The notes beneath the pieces were generated by a model. The model ran no database searches. It was given only the letters and a program-made list of their open reading frames with translations, and had not been told where the DNA came from. A DNA stretch of 64,000 nt from CBDIHP01 sp965279195 (GTDB lineage Bacteria; Planctomycetota; Planctomycetia; Isosphaerales; Isosphaeraceae): assembly GCA_965279195.1 (NCBI GenBank), contig CBDIHP010000029.1, positions 1-64,000 on the forward strand, written 5' to 3'. Position 1 is the first letter of the stretch; every line of letters begins with the position of its first letter. Both the position numbers and the translations under genes were made by a program. This document shows, one piece after another, positions 8,078 through 15,790 of the stretch.

Positions 8078-9034
8078 TCATTTTGCCTTGGAATCGGGCT
8101 TCCTGGGAGCCTTCGCCGCGTAATGGTCGAACACGGCCTTCGCAACATCGGCGCAGAGCTTGTTACCGGCATTCTCGGTGACCCAGCGCGCGTCCTCGTT
8201 GTCCTTGGTCATGACGCAGAGGGCCACGGGTCCGGCGGGGGTGTAGAGGATACCGGCCGCAGTCTTCACGCGGTCGAGGCTGCCGGTCTTGAAGGCGATC
8301 TTGGTCCCGGCGGGCAGGAACCGCGGGAACTTGTCCTTGTCGTCGCAGGCCCGCAGGTGGTCGAGCATCGCCTCGCTCGCCTCCTTGCTGACGATCTCCC
8401 GCTTCTCCAGGGCCTCGCAGAGCCGGAGCATCTCGTTGACCGTCGTGCTCCCCAGCCCGAACTCCTTGCTCCGCTCGGGGAAGACCGAGGTCTCCCGCTT
8501 GAACACCTTGGCATGCACCTTGGTGTTGGGGTACCCCATCTTGTCCATCGTCTCGGCCGTGGCCTTGAGGCCGATCTCGTCCAGGACGAGGTTCGTGGCC
8601 GTGTTGTCGGAGAAGACGATCATCAGCCGGACGGCATCCCGCAGCGGGAAGCTCGCCCCGTCGCTGAAGTGGGTCGTCAGGATGCCCGAGCCGGGGACCT
8701 TGTCGCCGGGCTTGAGGGTGACCATCTTCTTCAGGTCCAGGCCCGACTGCGCGGACTGGCGATAGGCCTCGATCATCACGGGGAACTTGATCAGGCTGGC
8801 CGTCGGCATCGGGTCGTCGGCCTTGACCAGGAGGGCCTGGCCCGTCTTGAGGTCCTTGATCCCGAGCGCCACCTTCCCCTTGTGGGCGTCGATGAGGGCC
8901 TGGACCTTCTTTTGAAGTTCCGGGTCGATCGGCTTGGGGGCCTCGGGCTTGGCCGGTTTCTTGGCGTCGTCCGCCCAGAGGGGGGCGTTCGACAGGAGAA
9001 TGAGGAAGGCCAGGCCGCACGCCAGGTGTCGCAT
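8078..9034 (-). CDS. Class A beta-lactamase-fold serine hydrolase, secreted
   Basis: A 318-aa exported protein with a signal peptide (about 1-21). The serine hydrolase triad motifs are in order: S80-L-I-K83, S142-D-N144 and K249-T-G251, with normal spacing for the penicillin-binding/beta-lactamase class A fold. The omega-loop region (about 172-195, with RETSVFPERSKEFGLGSTT) has no clear E-x-x-L-N, the motif that supplies the deacylating glutamate in true class A enzymes. It may therefore be a peptidase/esterase or a weak lactamase; E181 or E187 might substitute. It acts in the periplasm, probably on cell wall peptides or beta-lactams. The start is ATG at 9034, right at the signal peptide. It is divergent from the mini-lipoprotein gene. 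Confidence 0.85.
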   Translation of the reverse strand: MRHLACGLAFLILLSNAPLWADDAKKPAKPEAPKPIDPELQKKVQALIDAHKGKVALGIKDLKTGQALLVKADDPMPTASLIKFPVMIEAYRQSAQSGLDLKKMVTLKPGDKVPGSGILTTHFSDGASFPLRDAVRLMIVFSDNTATNLVLDEIGLKATAETMDKMGYPNTKVHAKVFKRETSVFPERSKEFGLGSTTVNEMLRLCEALEKREIVSKEASEAMLDHLRACDDKDKFPRFLPAGTKIAFKTGSLDRVKTAAGILYTPAGPVALCVMTKDNEDARWVTENAGNKLCADVAKAVFDHYAAKAPRKPDSKAK

Positions 9035-9133
9035 CGCGGGGATCCGTGGGGAAAGAAAGTGGCTGCGTCGCACAGGCCATTGTCCCAGGTCCACCGGCGA
9101 CCGCAACCGCCTGGCGTGACGGATCGGTTGGGA

Positions 9134-9161
9134 TTGACGCGACCCGGCCCGTCCGCATAAT
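9134..9161 (+). promoter_or_regulatory. Sigma70 promoter for the mini-lipoprotein gene
   Basis: TTGACG (9134-9139), 16 bases, CATAAT (9156-9161): five of six matches in both boxes. It gives a leader of about 50 nt before ATG 9217 and could also read into the fucosidase-like gene. Confidence 0.6.
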
Positions 9162-9216
9162 CACCGCGTTTCCGCCAGGCCCCCCCTCGTTCGCCCCAAG
9201 GGCAAGGACGCCCGCG

Positions 9217-9432
9217 ATGAGAGCCCGCGGTTTCGGACTCGGCCTCGTCCTCACGGTCGCGAGCTTCTGCGGCTGCTCGACGACCGACGAGTCCACCAAT
9301 CACTCGCTACTCCCCCAGAAGTGGCACAACGCATTCGATCGCGCGAACACCAACGGCGATGAACTCGCCCGGCAGTCCCACGACACCTTCGGGACCCGGA
9401 GCGAGTCGCAGATCCACTCCGGCCACAAGTGA
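9217..9432 (+). CDS. Small lipoprotein, 71 aa
   Basis: The function is unknown. A short hydrophobic signal (LGLVLTVASF) is followed by C-G-C-S, so the protein is probably cleaved and lipidated at one of the two cysteines. The mature part is short and polar (TTDESTNHSLLPQKWHNAFDRANTNGDELARQSHD). AAGGA precedes the ATG at 9217 at about 10 bases, and a good promoter lies at 9134-9161. The fucosidase-like gene starts 63 bases after its stop in the same direction, so the two may be cotranscribed. Many planctomycete mini-lipoproteins are lineage-specific; no family was recognised. Confidence 0.7.
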   Translation: MRARGFGLGLVLTVASFCGCSTTDESTNHSLLPQKWHNAFDRANTNGDELARQSHDTFGTRSESQIHSGHK

Positions 9433-9495
9433 CCGATTCGACTCCACCCAGCCCCTTCGCGTCGCACCTCAACAGAGTTCAGGGAGGAAGATCGG

Positions 9496-10689
9496 ATGCG
9501 TCACTCCCGACAGATCGCACTCTGGCTGGCGCTGGCCGTCGTTCCGAGATGCGGCCTCGCGTCCGAACCGGATCGTCTCGCCGGCTTCAATGGCGGCCGG
9601 TTCGGCATCTCGATCTCCTGGGGCGTCTGGACCATCCTCGGCAAGGGGGAGTCGGTCATCGAGTCCGACAAGCTCCCCGCGCGGGAGTATGAGAAGCTGC
9701 TCACCCTGTTCAAGCCGGGGGGCTTCCAGGCCGACGAGTGGGTCGGATTTGTGCGGGCGGCCGGGGCGAAGTACCTCGTCGTCCCCGCGAAGGGGCCGGA
9801 CGGTCTCTGCCTGTTCCAGTCGAAGTCGACCTCCTACGACGTCGCCGACGCCACGCCGTTCGCCAGGGATCCCCTGAGGCTCCTGTCCGACGCCGCCCAG
9901 AAGCAGCGGATCCCGCTGGGCATCGCGTATTCGCTCCGCGATCGGCACCACCCCCACGCCCGACCCGGCGGCGACCGCCCGAAGTACCTCGCCGAATGCC
10001 TGGCCCAGGTCGAAGAGCTGACGACCGACTACGGCGACCTTTACGGCGTCTGGCTGGAGGGCCTGGACGACCCTGCGTTGTCGGACGAGGAATTGGCGAA
10101 GGTCGTCGCCCTGATCCGAAAGAAACAGCCGGCGGCGGTGATCGTCGGTGTGGGCCGCGCCCGGAAGGGCCTGGATGTCCTCTCGACCCCGACGGACGAG
10201 GTCCCGGCCGGCCAGCCCTTCGAGCGGCTGGCGACCATACCGCCGGCGGTATCGGGCGAGGCGGCGGGCGTCCGGAGCCTCGTGGCGGACCTGGCCCGGA
10301 CGGCCTCGCGAGGGGGCAACTATCGGCTGGTCGTCCAGCCCCGCCCGGACGGCCTGATCCCCTCCGACCAGGTCGAGCGGCTCAAGGAGGTCGGGAGCTG
10401 GCTCGACAAGAACGGCGCGGCCATTTACCGCACGCTCCCCGGAACCATCCCAGCCCGGCCGTGGGGCGTCTCGACCCGCAGCCGGTCCGGCGACACCGTC
10501 TATCTGCTCGTCCTCGACCCCGGCGTCCCGATCACCATCCCCCAGGAGCCGAAAAAGTTCGAGGCCCGGCTGTTCCACTCGACGCAGGCGTTGTCGGTCA
10601 ATCCCATCGCCGACGGCTTCCGGATCGAACTGCCCGAGGCGCTGCGGACCCCGAACGCCACGGTCATCTCGATCCGCCCGAGCCCCTGA
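9496..10689 (+). CDS. GH29 alpha-L-fucosidase-like protein, active site altered
   Basis: A 397-aa secreted protein with a signal peptide of about 22 residues. The fold signature of GH29 is clear: RFGISISWGVW (36-45; usual form FGLFIHWG), FKPGGFQADEWVGFVRAAGAKYLV, DGLCLFQSKSTSYDVADATPFARD and LGIAYSLRD. Three active-site positions differ from the family: His to Ser in SWG (S41), the HH of KHHDGF replaced by GP (AKGPDG, 98-103), and the nucleophile-bearing WFDG replaced by WLEG (E188). It is shorter than many fucosidases and ends in a beta domain. It is most likely a non-catalytic sugar-binding relative, or an enzyme with changed chemistry. The 63-bp gap to the lipoprotein gene suggests a shared transcript. 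Confidence 0.75.
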   Translation: MRHSRQIALWLALAVVPRCGLASEPDRLAGFNGGRFGISISWGVWTILGKGESVIESDKLPAREYEKLLTLFKPGGFQADEWVGFVRAAGAKYLVVPAKGPDGLCLFQSKSTSYDVADATPFARDPLRLLSDAAQKQRIPLGIAYSLRDRHHPHARPGGDRPKYLAECLAQVEELTTDYGDLYGVWLEGLDDPALSDEELAKVVALIRKKQPAAVIVGVGRARKGLDVLSTPTDEVPAGQPFERLATIPPAVSGEAAGVRSLVADLARTASRGGNYRLVVQPRPDGLIPSDQVERLKEVGSWLDKNGAAIYRTLPGTIPARPWGVSTRSRSGDTVYLLVLDPGVPITIPQEPKKFEARLFHSTQALSVNPIADGFRIELPEALRTPNATVISIRPSP

Positions 10690-10715
10690 GCCTGCGTACC
10701 TGACCCCACCCTGTC

Positions 10716-11291
10716 TCAAACAATCAAGGCAGGCACTTCGATCAATGGGAAGCGGTCCAGGAGCCAGTCGCGATCGACCGGCGGCATCGGCCGGAAATGC
10801 CGCGCGGCGAGTCGGGGGGACCCGAAGTAGCATTCTTTTTCGAGCAGATAATTGCGGTTGTACAGCTCGATCTGACGGTTCAGCCGCTCGGTATCGAGCC
10901 GATCGAGATGAGACGACCAGCGGCGTTTGAAGCGTTCCAGGCTGGCCACGAGGTCGCGGGCGATCCCCCTGAGCCGCCGGTCGGTCGCGGGCTGCGTCCC
11001 CCAGATCGGTTCGGGGGCACCCGTCTGCGTCCAGAGTGGCAGGATGCTGCGGTCGAAGAACCTCGAATCGTCCCCGGGCCTCGACGCACCCGCCGCCCAC
11101 TGGCGGAGCCGGGTGCGGACCATGTCGAGCATCTCGCCACGTTCGCGGGCCAGGCGTTCGGCCAGCCGCTTGACGGCATACTCGACATCCTGGCCCCGTC
11201 GCGCGAATGACGGGGCGTCGAACATCCCCAGCAGCTCGCGCGTCTCCTGATCCGTCGCGAACAGCGGCGCGGCCTCTTCGGGCTCGGACAT
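10716..11291 (-). CDS. Conserved hypothetical protein, 191 aa
   Basis: The function is not recognised. The protein is soluble and rich in Arg, Glu and Leu, mostly helical (VEYAVKRLAERLARERGEMLDMVRTRL, then LVASLERFKRRW). A Trp/Pro-containing middle (ILPLWTQTGAPEPIWGTQP) and a tail with EKECYFGSPRLAARHF follow. No signal peptide, membrane helix or catalytic motif is visible. The ATG at 11291 has GGGG just upstream; a TTG two codons earlier is possible. It is convergent with the fucosidase-like gene (26-bp gap) and 113 bases downstream of the solute-binding protein gene on the same strand. Codon use matches the neighbours, supporting a real gene. Confidence 0.65.
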   Translation of the reverse strand: MSEPEEAAPLFATDQETRELLGMFDAPSFARRGQDVEYAVKRLAERLARERGEMLDMVRTRLRQWAAGASRPGDDSRFFDRSILPLWTQTGAPEPIWGTQPATDRRLRGIARDLVASLERFKRRWSSHLDRLDTERLNRQIELYNRNYLLEKECYFGSPRLAARHFRPMPPVDRDWLLDRFPLIEVPALIV

Positions 11292-11404
11292 GCTCAACCC
11301 CGGACGGGTGACGATGCGGAGTGTTGATGGGTGATGGGTGAGAGGTCACGGAGATCGCGGCGGATTGGCATCACGCTCTTTGATCCATCACCCATCAAAT
11401 CCTC

Positions 11405-12949
11405 TCACTTCGACGGCGGCTCGACCGCGGTCGAGAGCTTCGTCAGGCTGCGGCGGTAGTGCCAGGTCTGCCGGGCCTGGCCGAGGGCCTTGGTGCGGGC
11501 GGACCAGGCGTCGGCGACGGACTTCAAGGCGGCCTCGGCGGGCGTGCCCTTGAGGGCGTCGAGGCGTCCCTTCGTCAGGTCGGAGCGGTAGCCCCTGGCG
11601 TCGGGGACGCGGATGCCGGGGACGAGCCGCTCGGAATTCAGGGTCCGCGAGACGGCCTCTTCCCAGGGGCGCGACTCGACGCCGAGCCTCGGGTCGAGCA
11701 CGGCCTGCATCTGGGAGTTGCGGATGGGTAGCATAGGGAAGCCGCGTTCCGCGCGCAGGCGGTTGACCGTCTCGGGCGAGGCGAGGTACTTCGCGAAGTC
11801 GACGGCCGCGTCGCGGTTCTTGCCGGTCGAGACGACGCCCACGAGCCAGCCGCCGCCGTTCGGCAGGTACGCCGGTCGCTGGGGGGTGGTCAGGTCTTCC
11901 CAGGCATTGCGGGCGGGGTCGAAGACCTTCGGCGAGCCGGGCAACGCGGCCAGTGCGATCGGCGAGGCCTTCTCGGGCGAGCCCCACTCGGCGGCCTTCT
12001 CGGCGCGGTCGATCAGGAGCGCGACCTCGCCCTCGCGGAACGCCTTGCGGGCCGCCGCGATGTCCGGCGCCGGCGTGCCCGAGGGCCCGGACTTGCGGAG
12101 TTCGACGATCGCCCGAAGCGCCTCGGCGAAGGGCGGCGAGGTGATCCGGGGGCCCATGTGGTCGGAGTCGAACAGGAGGGAGTACTGGTCGCGGTGCTGC
12201 CCCTCGCTCGTGGCCCGGGCGAGGAACGTGGCGTCGCCGGCCCCTTCGGCGTCCTCGCCCCAGGCCAGGGCGATGCCGGATTCGGGCTTGCCGTCGCCGT
12301 CCCAGTCGCGTCCCTGGAAGAACTTCGCCAGGGCGTCGAGCTCGGCCCAGGTCTTCGGGGGCGCGAGGGTCAGGCCGGCGGCCTTCGCGGCCTCGACGTT
12401 CTTGGGATCCTCGAACGCCCTGCGCCGGTAGACGAGCACCATCGCCGATCCGCCGAGCGGCAGGGCGTAGCGGTCCTCGCCGTATCGGATGACGATGTCG
12501 CGGTAAGGTGTGAGGATATCATTGAAATTGAACGGGTCGGCCGCCGGGTCGGGCGTGCCGTCGGCCGGGGCGGGGGCGTCGCTCGGGGACGCGGGGGGCT
12601 TGAAGGCGGCCTCGGCCCACGGGGCCAGGGCACGGATGTCGATCAGGTCGCCCAGGCGCTCGCCGTCGAACACGACGACGTCCACGTTCTGGCCTTCGAG
12701 ATCCTTCGGCTCGACAGGCTTGTCGACCAGGACGATCTCGGCGCCGGCGCGGGCGGCCCACTCGCCGCGGTTGGCCTGGACCGAGGCGACGAGCGCGGGG
12801 TCGCCGATCACGCCGACGGTCACGCTGGTGCCGGCGAACTTCGGCCCCTGGGGTGTCGCGGGCGTCGAGCCCGTATCGCAACCCGCGAGGGCCAGGACGC
12901 CCGCCAGCCACCATCCCGCCCGGCCCTTGAATCGCCGACCGCCGTTCAT
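11405..12949 (-). CDS. Extracellular solute-binding lipoprotein (family 1, sugar type)
   Basis: A 514-aa lipoprotein with basic start MNGGRRFKGR, a hydrophobic segment and lipobox LAGC (Cys24). The mature part has the two-lobe pattern of ABC-importer binding proteins: VTVGVIGDPALVASV near the start, YALPLGGSAMVLVYRRRAFED, then PKTWAELDALAKFFQGRDWDGDGKPESG. The late segment PNGGGWLVGVVSTGKNRDAAVDFAKYLASPETVNRLRAERGFPML is typical of family 1 (maltose/sn-glycerol-3-phosphate type). It would deliver a sugar or related solute to an ABC permease, but no permease is adjacent. The only ABC ATPase in the window is 32 kb away. GGAGG precedes the ATG at 12949 by 9 bases. Confidence 0.88.
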   Translation of the reverse strand: MNGGRRFKGRAGWWLAGVLALAGCDTGSTPATPQGPKFAGTSVTVGVIGDPALVASVQANRGEWAARAGAEIVLVDKPVEPKDLEGQNVDVVVFDGERLGDLIDIRALAPWAEAAFKPPASPSDAPAPADGTPDPAADPFNFNDILTPYRDIVIRYGEDRYALPLGGSAMVLVYRRRAFEDPKNVEAAKAAGLTLAPPKTWAELDALAKFFQGRDWDGDGKPESGIALAWGEDAEGAGDATFLARATSEGQHRDQYSLLFDSDHMGPRITSPPFAEALRAIVELRKSGPSGTPAPDIAAARKAFREGEVALLIDRAEKAAEWGSPEKASPIALAALPGSPKVFDPARNAWEDLTTPQRPAYLPNGGGWLVGVVSTGKNRDAAVDFAKYLASPETVNRLRAERGFPMLPIRNSQMQAVLDPRLGVESRPWEEAVSRTLNSERLVPGIRVPDARGYRSDLTKGRLDALKGTPAEAALKSVADAWSARTKALGQARQTWHYRRSLTKLSTAVEPPSK

Positions 12950-13024
12950 CCGCGAACCTCCAGGATCCCCACACGCCTCGGAGCATTGACGCGACAGGTC
13001 AAGTCCGCGCGGGCGACCACGGCC

Positions 13025-13054
13025 ATGGTACGAAACGCCCGCTCGGCCGGTCAA
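13025..13054 (-). promoter_or_regulatory. Candidate promoter of the solute-binding protein gene
   Basis: On the minus strand TTGACC (13049-13054), 18 bases, TACCAT (13025-13030). It lies 76 bases upstream of the ATG at 12949, in the 330-bp divergent region shared with the SGNH gene. No other feature was seen in that region apart from the opposing promoter. Confidence 0.4.
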
Positions 13055-13181
13055 ATCGGCGATGGCGCGGGTTTTGCCATAGAGTCTCTGCGGACGCCGG
13101 CGGGGGGGGCGTCGGAATCCGTCCCATCGCTACGCCAGGAATTCCCGGAAAAGTCGGATCGGTTCTGTCGGTTCTCGGGCC

Positions 13182-13212
13182 TTGTCACAAGAGTCCGAAA
13201 GGAGCATATAGA
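13182..13212 (+). promoter_or_regulatory. Candidate promoter of the SGNH hydrolase gene
   Basis: TTGTCA (13182-13187), 19 bases, TATAGA (13207-13212), with a leader of about 60 nt. The spacer is slightly long, but the region is AT-richer than its surroundings. Confidence 0.4.
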
Positions 13213-13279
13213 TCGATAAGGATGGTCGATACCTCTGGCCCGAAGGGATCCACTGGCCGGCTATCGGAGTTGTGCAACC

Positions 13280-14251
13280 ATGTCTCGCCGAATTGTAGCG
13301 ATCCTGTCAGTGTCATGGCTCCTGGCGATTCCCCGGATTGAAGCGGTCGGTGCGGACTCGAACGCCAGGTTCTCGTTCTCGGGAATCGGTGTGATCGGCG
13401 ACAGCTACTCGGATGAGTATGCCTTTTACTCGCCCGACCGGGCCACGGCCCGCAACTGGGTCGAGATCCTCGACCGGGCCCGGGGGATCCCCTTCGGCAG
13501 CTACACCGACTCCAGCCGGGGCGAGCCGAGGAACCAGGGGTTCGCCTTCAACTGGGCGCGGAGCGACGCCGAGACCGCGACCATGATCCGCGACGGCCAG
13601 CACAAGGGGCTCGCCGCGCAGGTGGCCTCGGGCCAGGTCGGCATCGTCGTCGTCTTCGCCGGCGGCAACGACTTCATCCACGCACTCCAGTCGCCGAACC
13701 CCGACGACGCCCTGAGGCGAGCCTTGCCCCGGGCGGTGGCGAACTATCGCACGATCGTCGACACCGTCCGCGACGCCCGCCCGGACGTGAGGGTGCTGCT
13801 CCTTACCGTCCCCGACATCATGGAACTGCCGGAATTCAAGGCGAAGGTCCGGAGCGGCAGGCTCCCGGAGAAGACTCGGGACCTCTGCCGGGCGACCGTG
13901 CATGCGTTCAACCTCAAGGTCCGCGACCTGGCGACGCACCACGACCGGACCGCGCTGCTCGACCTGGAGTTCATCTCCCGGATGGCCATCCCCCTGGGGC
14001 AGGGCAAGGCGGTCGTCGGCGGCAAGGTTCTGGACAAGGAGCACCCGGCCAATGCGCCGGCTCACCTGTTCCTGGCCGATGAACGGCACATGGGCACCTA
14101 CGGGCAGGGCGTGTTCGCCAAGTTGATCGTGGATACGTTGAATATCCGATTCCGTACGGGCATCCCGACCCTGAGCTATCAGGAAATCTACGGACTGGCG
14201 CACTCCAGCGACCTGCTCCAGAGGCCCACCCGGCTGGCGGCCTCGGAGTGA
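13280..14251 (+). CDS. Secreted SGNH/GDSL-type hydrolase
   Basis: A 323-aa exported esterase/lipase-like enzyme with a signal peptide of about 24 residues. Block I is G40-D-S-Y-S-D with nucleophile Ser42. Block III is GGNDFIHAL, whose Asn belongs to the oxyanion hole. The catalytic Asp-His pair appears in ADERHMGTYGQG near the C terminus. The order and spacing fit the SGNH family, which deacylates sugars, lipids or other esters; the substrate is not predictable here. The acyltransferase-3 gene follows 97 bases downstream in the same direction, so the pair could handle acyl groups on the same glycan. That link is inference. Confidence 0.85.
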   Translation: MSRRIVAILSVSWLLAIPRIEAVGADSNARFSFSGIGVIGDSYSDEYAFYSPDRATARNWVEILDRARGIPFGSYTDSSRGEPRNQGFAFNWARSDAETATMIRDGQHKGLAAQVASGQVGIVVVFAGGNDFIHALQSPNPDDALRRALPRAVANYRTIVDTVRDARPDVRVLLLTVPDIMELPEFKAKVRSGRLPEKTRDLCRATVHAFNLKVRDLATHHDRTALLDLEFISRMAIPLGQGKAVVGGKVLDKEHPANAPAHLFLADERHMGTYGQGVFAKLIVDTLNIRFRTGIPTLSYQEIYGLAHSSDLLQRPTRLAASE

Positions 14252-14348
14252 TCGGACTGGGGTGGTGTCCCCGGCCCTCATGAGGCGGGGTTGAAGCCCC
14301 GGTGGTCGCGGATTATCCTCGGAGCTACCCCGGGGTTGCACAACCTGA

Positions 14349-15335
14349 ATGGAGGCAGGTCCGATCCACACCCAGCTGCTCCGCGCGCTGGCCGCGCTCC
14401 TGATCGCCAACTCGCATCTCGAAGCGTTCTATCCCGTCCGGCAACTCGCCGCCGACGGGCTGCTGGGCAACTCGCTCTTCTTCCTGCTGTCGGGTTACGG
14501 GCTCGCGATGGGCTCCCGGGATGCGACGAAGCTACGCCCCTTCGCCCGATGGTTCCTCCGGCGCGTCTCCAGGATCTACCCGGCCCTCTTCGTGGTGGTC
14601 ACCGTCGGGATCGTCATCCCTACCGGCTGCTGGCGGACATGGTCCCTGGCCGACGCCCGCTATCATCTCATCTGGCCAACGCCGTATCACTTCATCGCGC
14701 AGATCACGGTCTTCTACCTGCTCGATTACCCGCTCCTGCGAGTCGGCCGGCCGGCGGCCTTCCGGCTCGGCTGGCTCGCACTCGTCCCCGTCTATGCCGG
14801 CCTGTGGATCAGCGGCTTCGACATCCAGTGGCTGAGCTGGGTCTTCTACTTCCAGATGATGCTCCTCGGCGGCGACCTCGCCCGACCGACCAATCGACCG
14901 GGGACGCATCCGTGGCTCGCCGCGCTCGCGCTGGGAATCGGCCTTCCCGTGTATGTCGTGACCAAGGCCATGCTGTCGGTCGGGCGGGCGGGGGCCGTCT
15001 CATTCCTGCCGCACGCCCTGATGTTCCCGATCGTCTGGGCCCTGCTCGATCTCGCGTCGTGGCCACCGATCCTGGAGGCCGTCGCGAGCCGACGCTGGCT
15101 GGCCGCCCCGGTCGGCTTCCTCGCCGGGCTGACGCTGGAGATCTACCTCGTCCATGATTATGTGTTCCAAGCCCCGCGCGTGGTGGGCCTGGGATTCCCC
15201 GGGAACCTGCTGGCGTTCTGGGCGATCACGCTCGGGCTCGCGTGGGCCGTGAAGCAGATCTGCGCGACGCTGGCCGCGATCCGTCCGGATTCACTCCGGC
15301 CGCGACCGTCGGGGGCGAATCTCCCAATCCGGTGA
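14349..15335 (+). CDS. Acyltransferase-3 family membrane protein
   Basis: A 328-aa polytopic inner-membrane protein with about nine or ten hydrophobic helices. It opens with QLLRALAALLIANSHLEAF, the first-helix pattern of acyltransferase 3 proteins (R-x-x-A-x-x-x-V-x-x-x-H), including the catalytic-type His22. It continues with NSLFFLLSGYGLAM and RWFLRRVSRIYPALFVV, a strong family signature (R-R-x-x-R-I-x-P). Such proteins transfer acetyl or other acyl groups to extracytoplasmic sugars. The length is typical for a stand-alone domain. The start is ATG at 14349, with GGAGG-type bases overlapping it; an earlier start cannot be excluded. It is convergent with the thioesterase gene. Confidence 0.85.
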   Translation: MEAGPIHTQLLRALAALLIANSHLEAFYPVRQLAADGLLGNSLFFLLSGYGLAMGSRDATKLRPFARWFLRRVSRIYPALFVVVTVGIVIPTGCWRTWSLADARYHLIWPTPYHFIAQITVFYLLDYPLLRVGRPAAFRLGWLALVPVYAGLWISGFDIQWLSWVFYFQMMLLGGDLARPTNRPGTHPWLAALALGIGLPVYVVTKAMLSVGRAGAVSFLPHALMFPIVWALLDLASWPPILEAVASRRWLAAPVGFLAGLTLEIYLVHDYVFQAPRVVGLGFPGNLLAFWAITLGLAWAVKQICATLAAIRPDSLRPRPSGANLPIR

Positions 15336-15369
15336 TCGCCAACCCGAAGTCGGACGCGAGGGGGCATCC

Positions 15370-15756
15370 TCAGGTCAACGAGTCCGGCAGCCCCTGGGGG
15401 CGGCCGTCGCGGTCGACGCAGGCGAGGGTCGAGTGCCCCTCGGCGAGCAGGGTGGCGTCGCGGAAGATCTCGTACTTGTGCACGATCTTGACGTGGGTGA
15501 CACGCTCGACGGACGTCTTCAGGATCAGCAAATCATCATAGTACGCGGGTTTCTTGAACTTGCATCCGATGTCGATGATGACCAGGAGGAAGCCGGAATC
15601 CTCGATGTCCTTGTAGGAGAAGCCCCGCTGGCGGAGCAGCTCGGTCCGGCCCATCTCGAAGTAGACGAAGTAGTTCGCGTGGTGCAGCAGGCCCATCCGG
15701 TCGGTCTCGGCGTAGCGGACCCGGATCGCGATCTCGTGGCTCTGGATCTTCGACAT
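15370..15756 (-). CDS. YbgC-type acyl-CoA thioesterase (hot-dog fold)
   Basis: A 128-aa cytosolic 4HBT-family thioesterase. The signature RVRYAETDRMGLLHHANYFVYFEMGR is visible in parts: the Asp in AETDRMG and the following HHANY match the active-site loop of YbgC/4-hydroxybenzoyl-CoA thioesterases. FLLVIIDIGCKFKKPAYYDD and an AEGHSTLACVD strand complete the fold. It hydrolyses short or medium acyl-CoA or acyl-ACP thioesters. It starts 34 bases after the bamA stop on the same strand and so is probably cotranscribed with it. In many Gram-negative bacteria ybgC heads the tol-pal operon; here it is tied to the outer-membrane assembly gene instead. Confidence 0.9.
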   Translation of the reverse strand: MSKIQSHEIAIRVRYAETDRMGLLHHANYFVYFEMGRTELLRQRGFSYKDIEDSGFLLVIIDIGCKFKKPAYYDDLLILKTSVERVTHVKIVHKYEIFRDATLLAEGHSTLACVDRDGRPQGLPDSLT

Positions 15757-15790
15757 GGCCGTCAGGCGGCTCCTCGTTGGCGGGGCTGGC

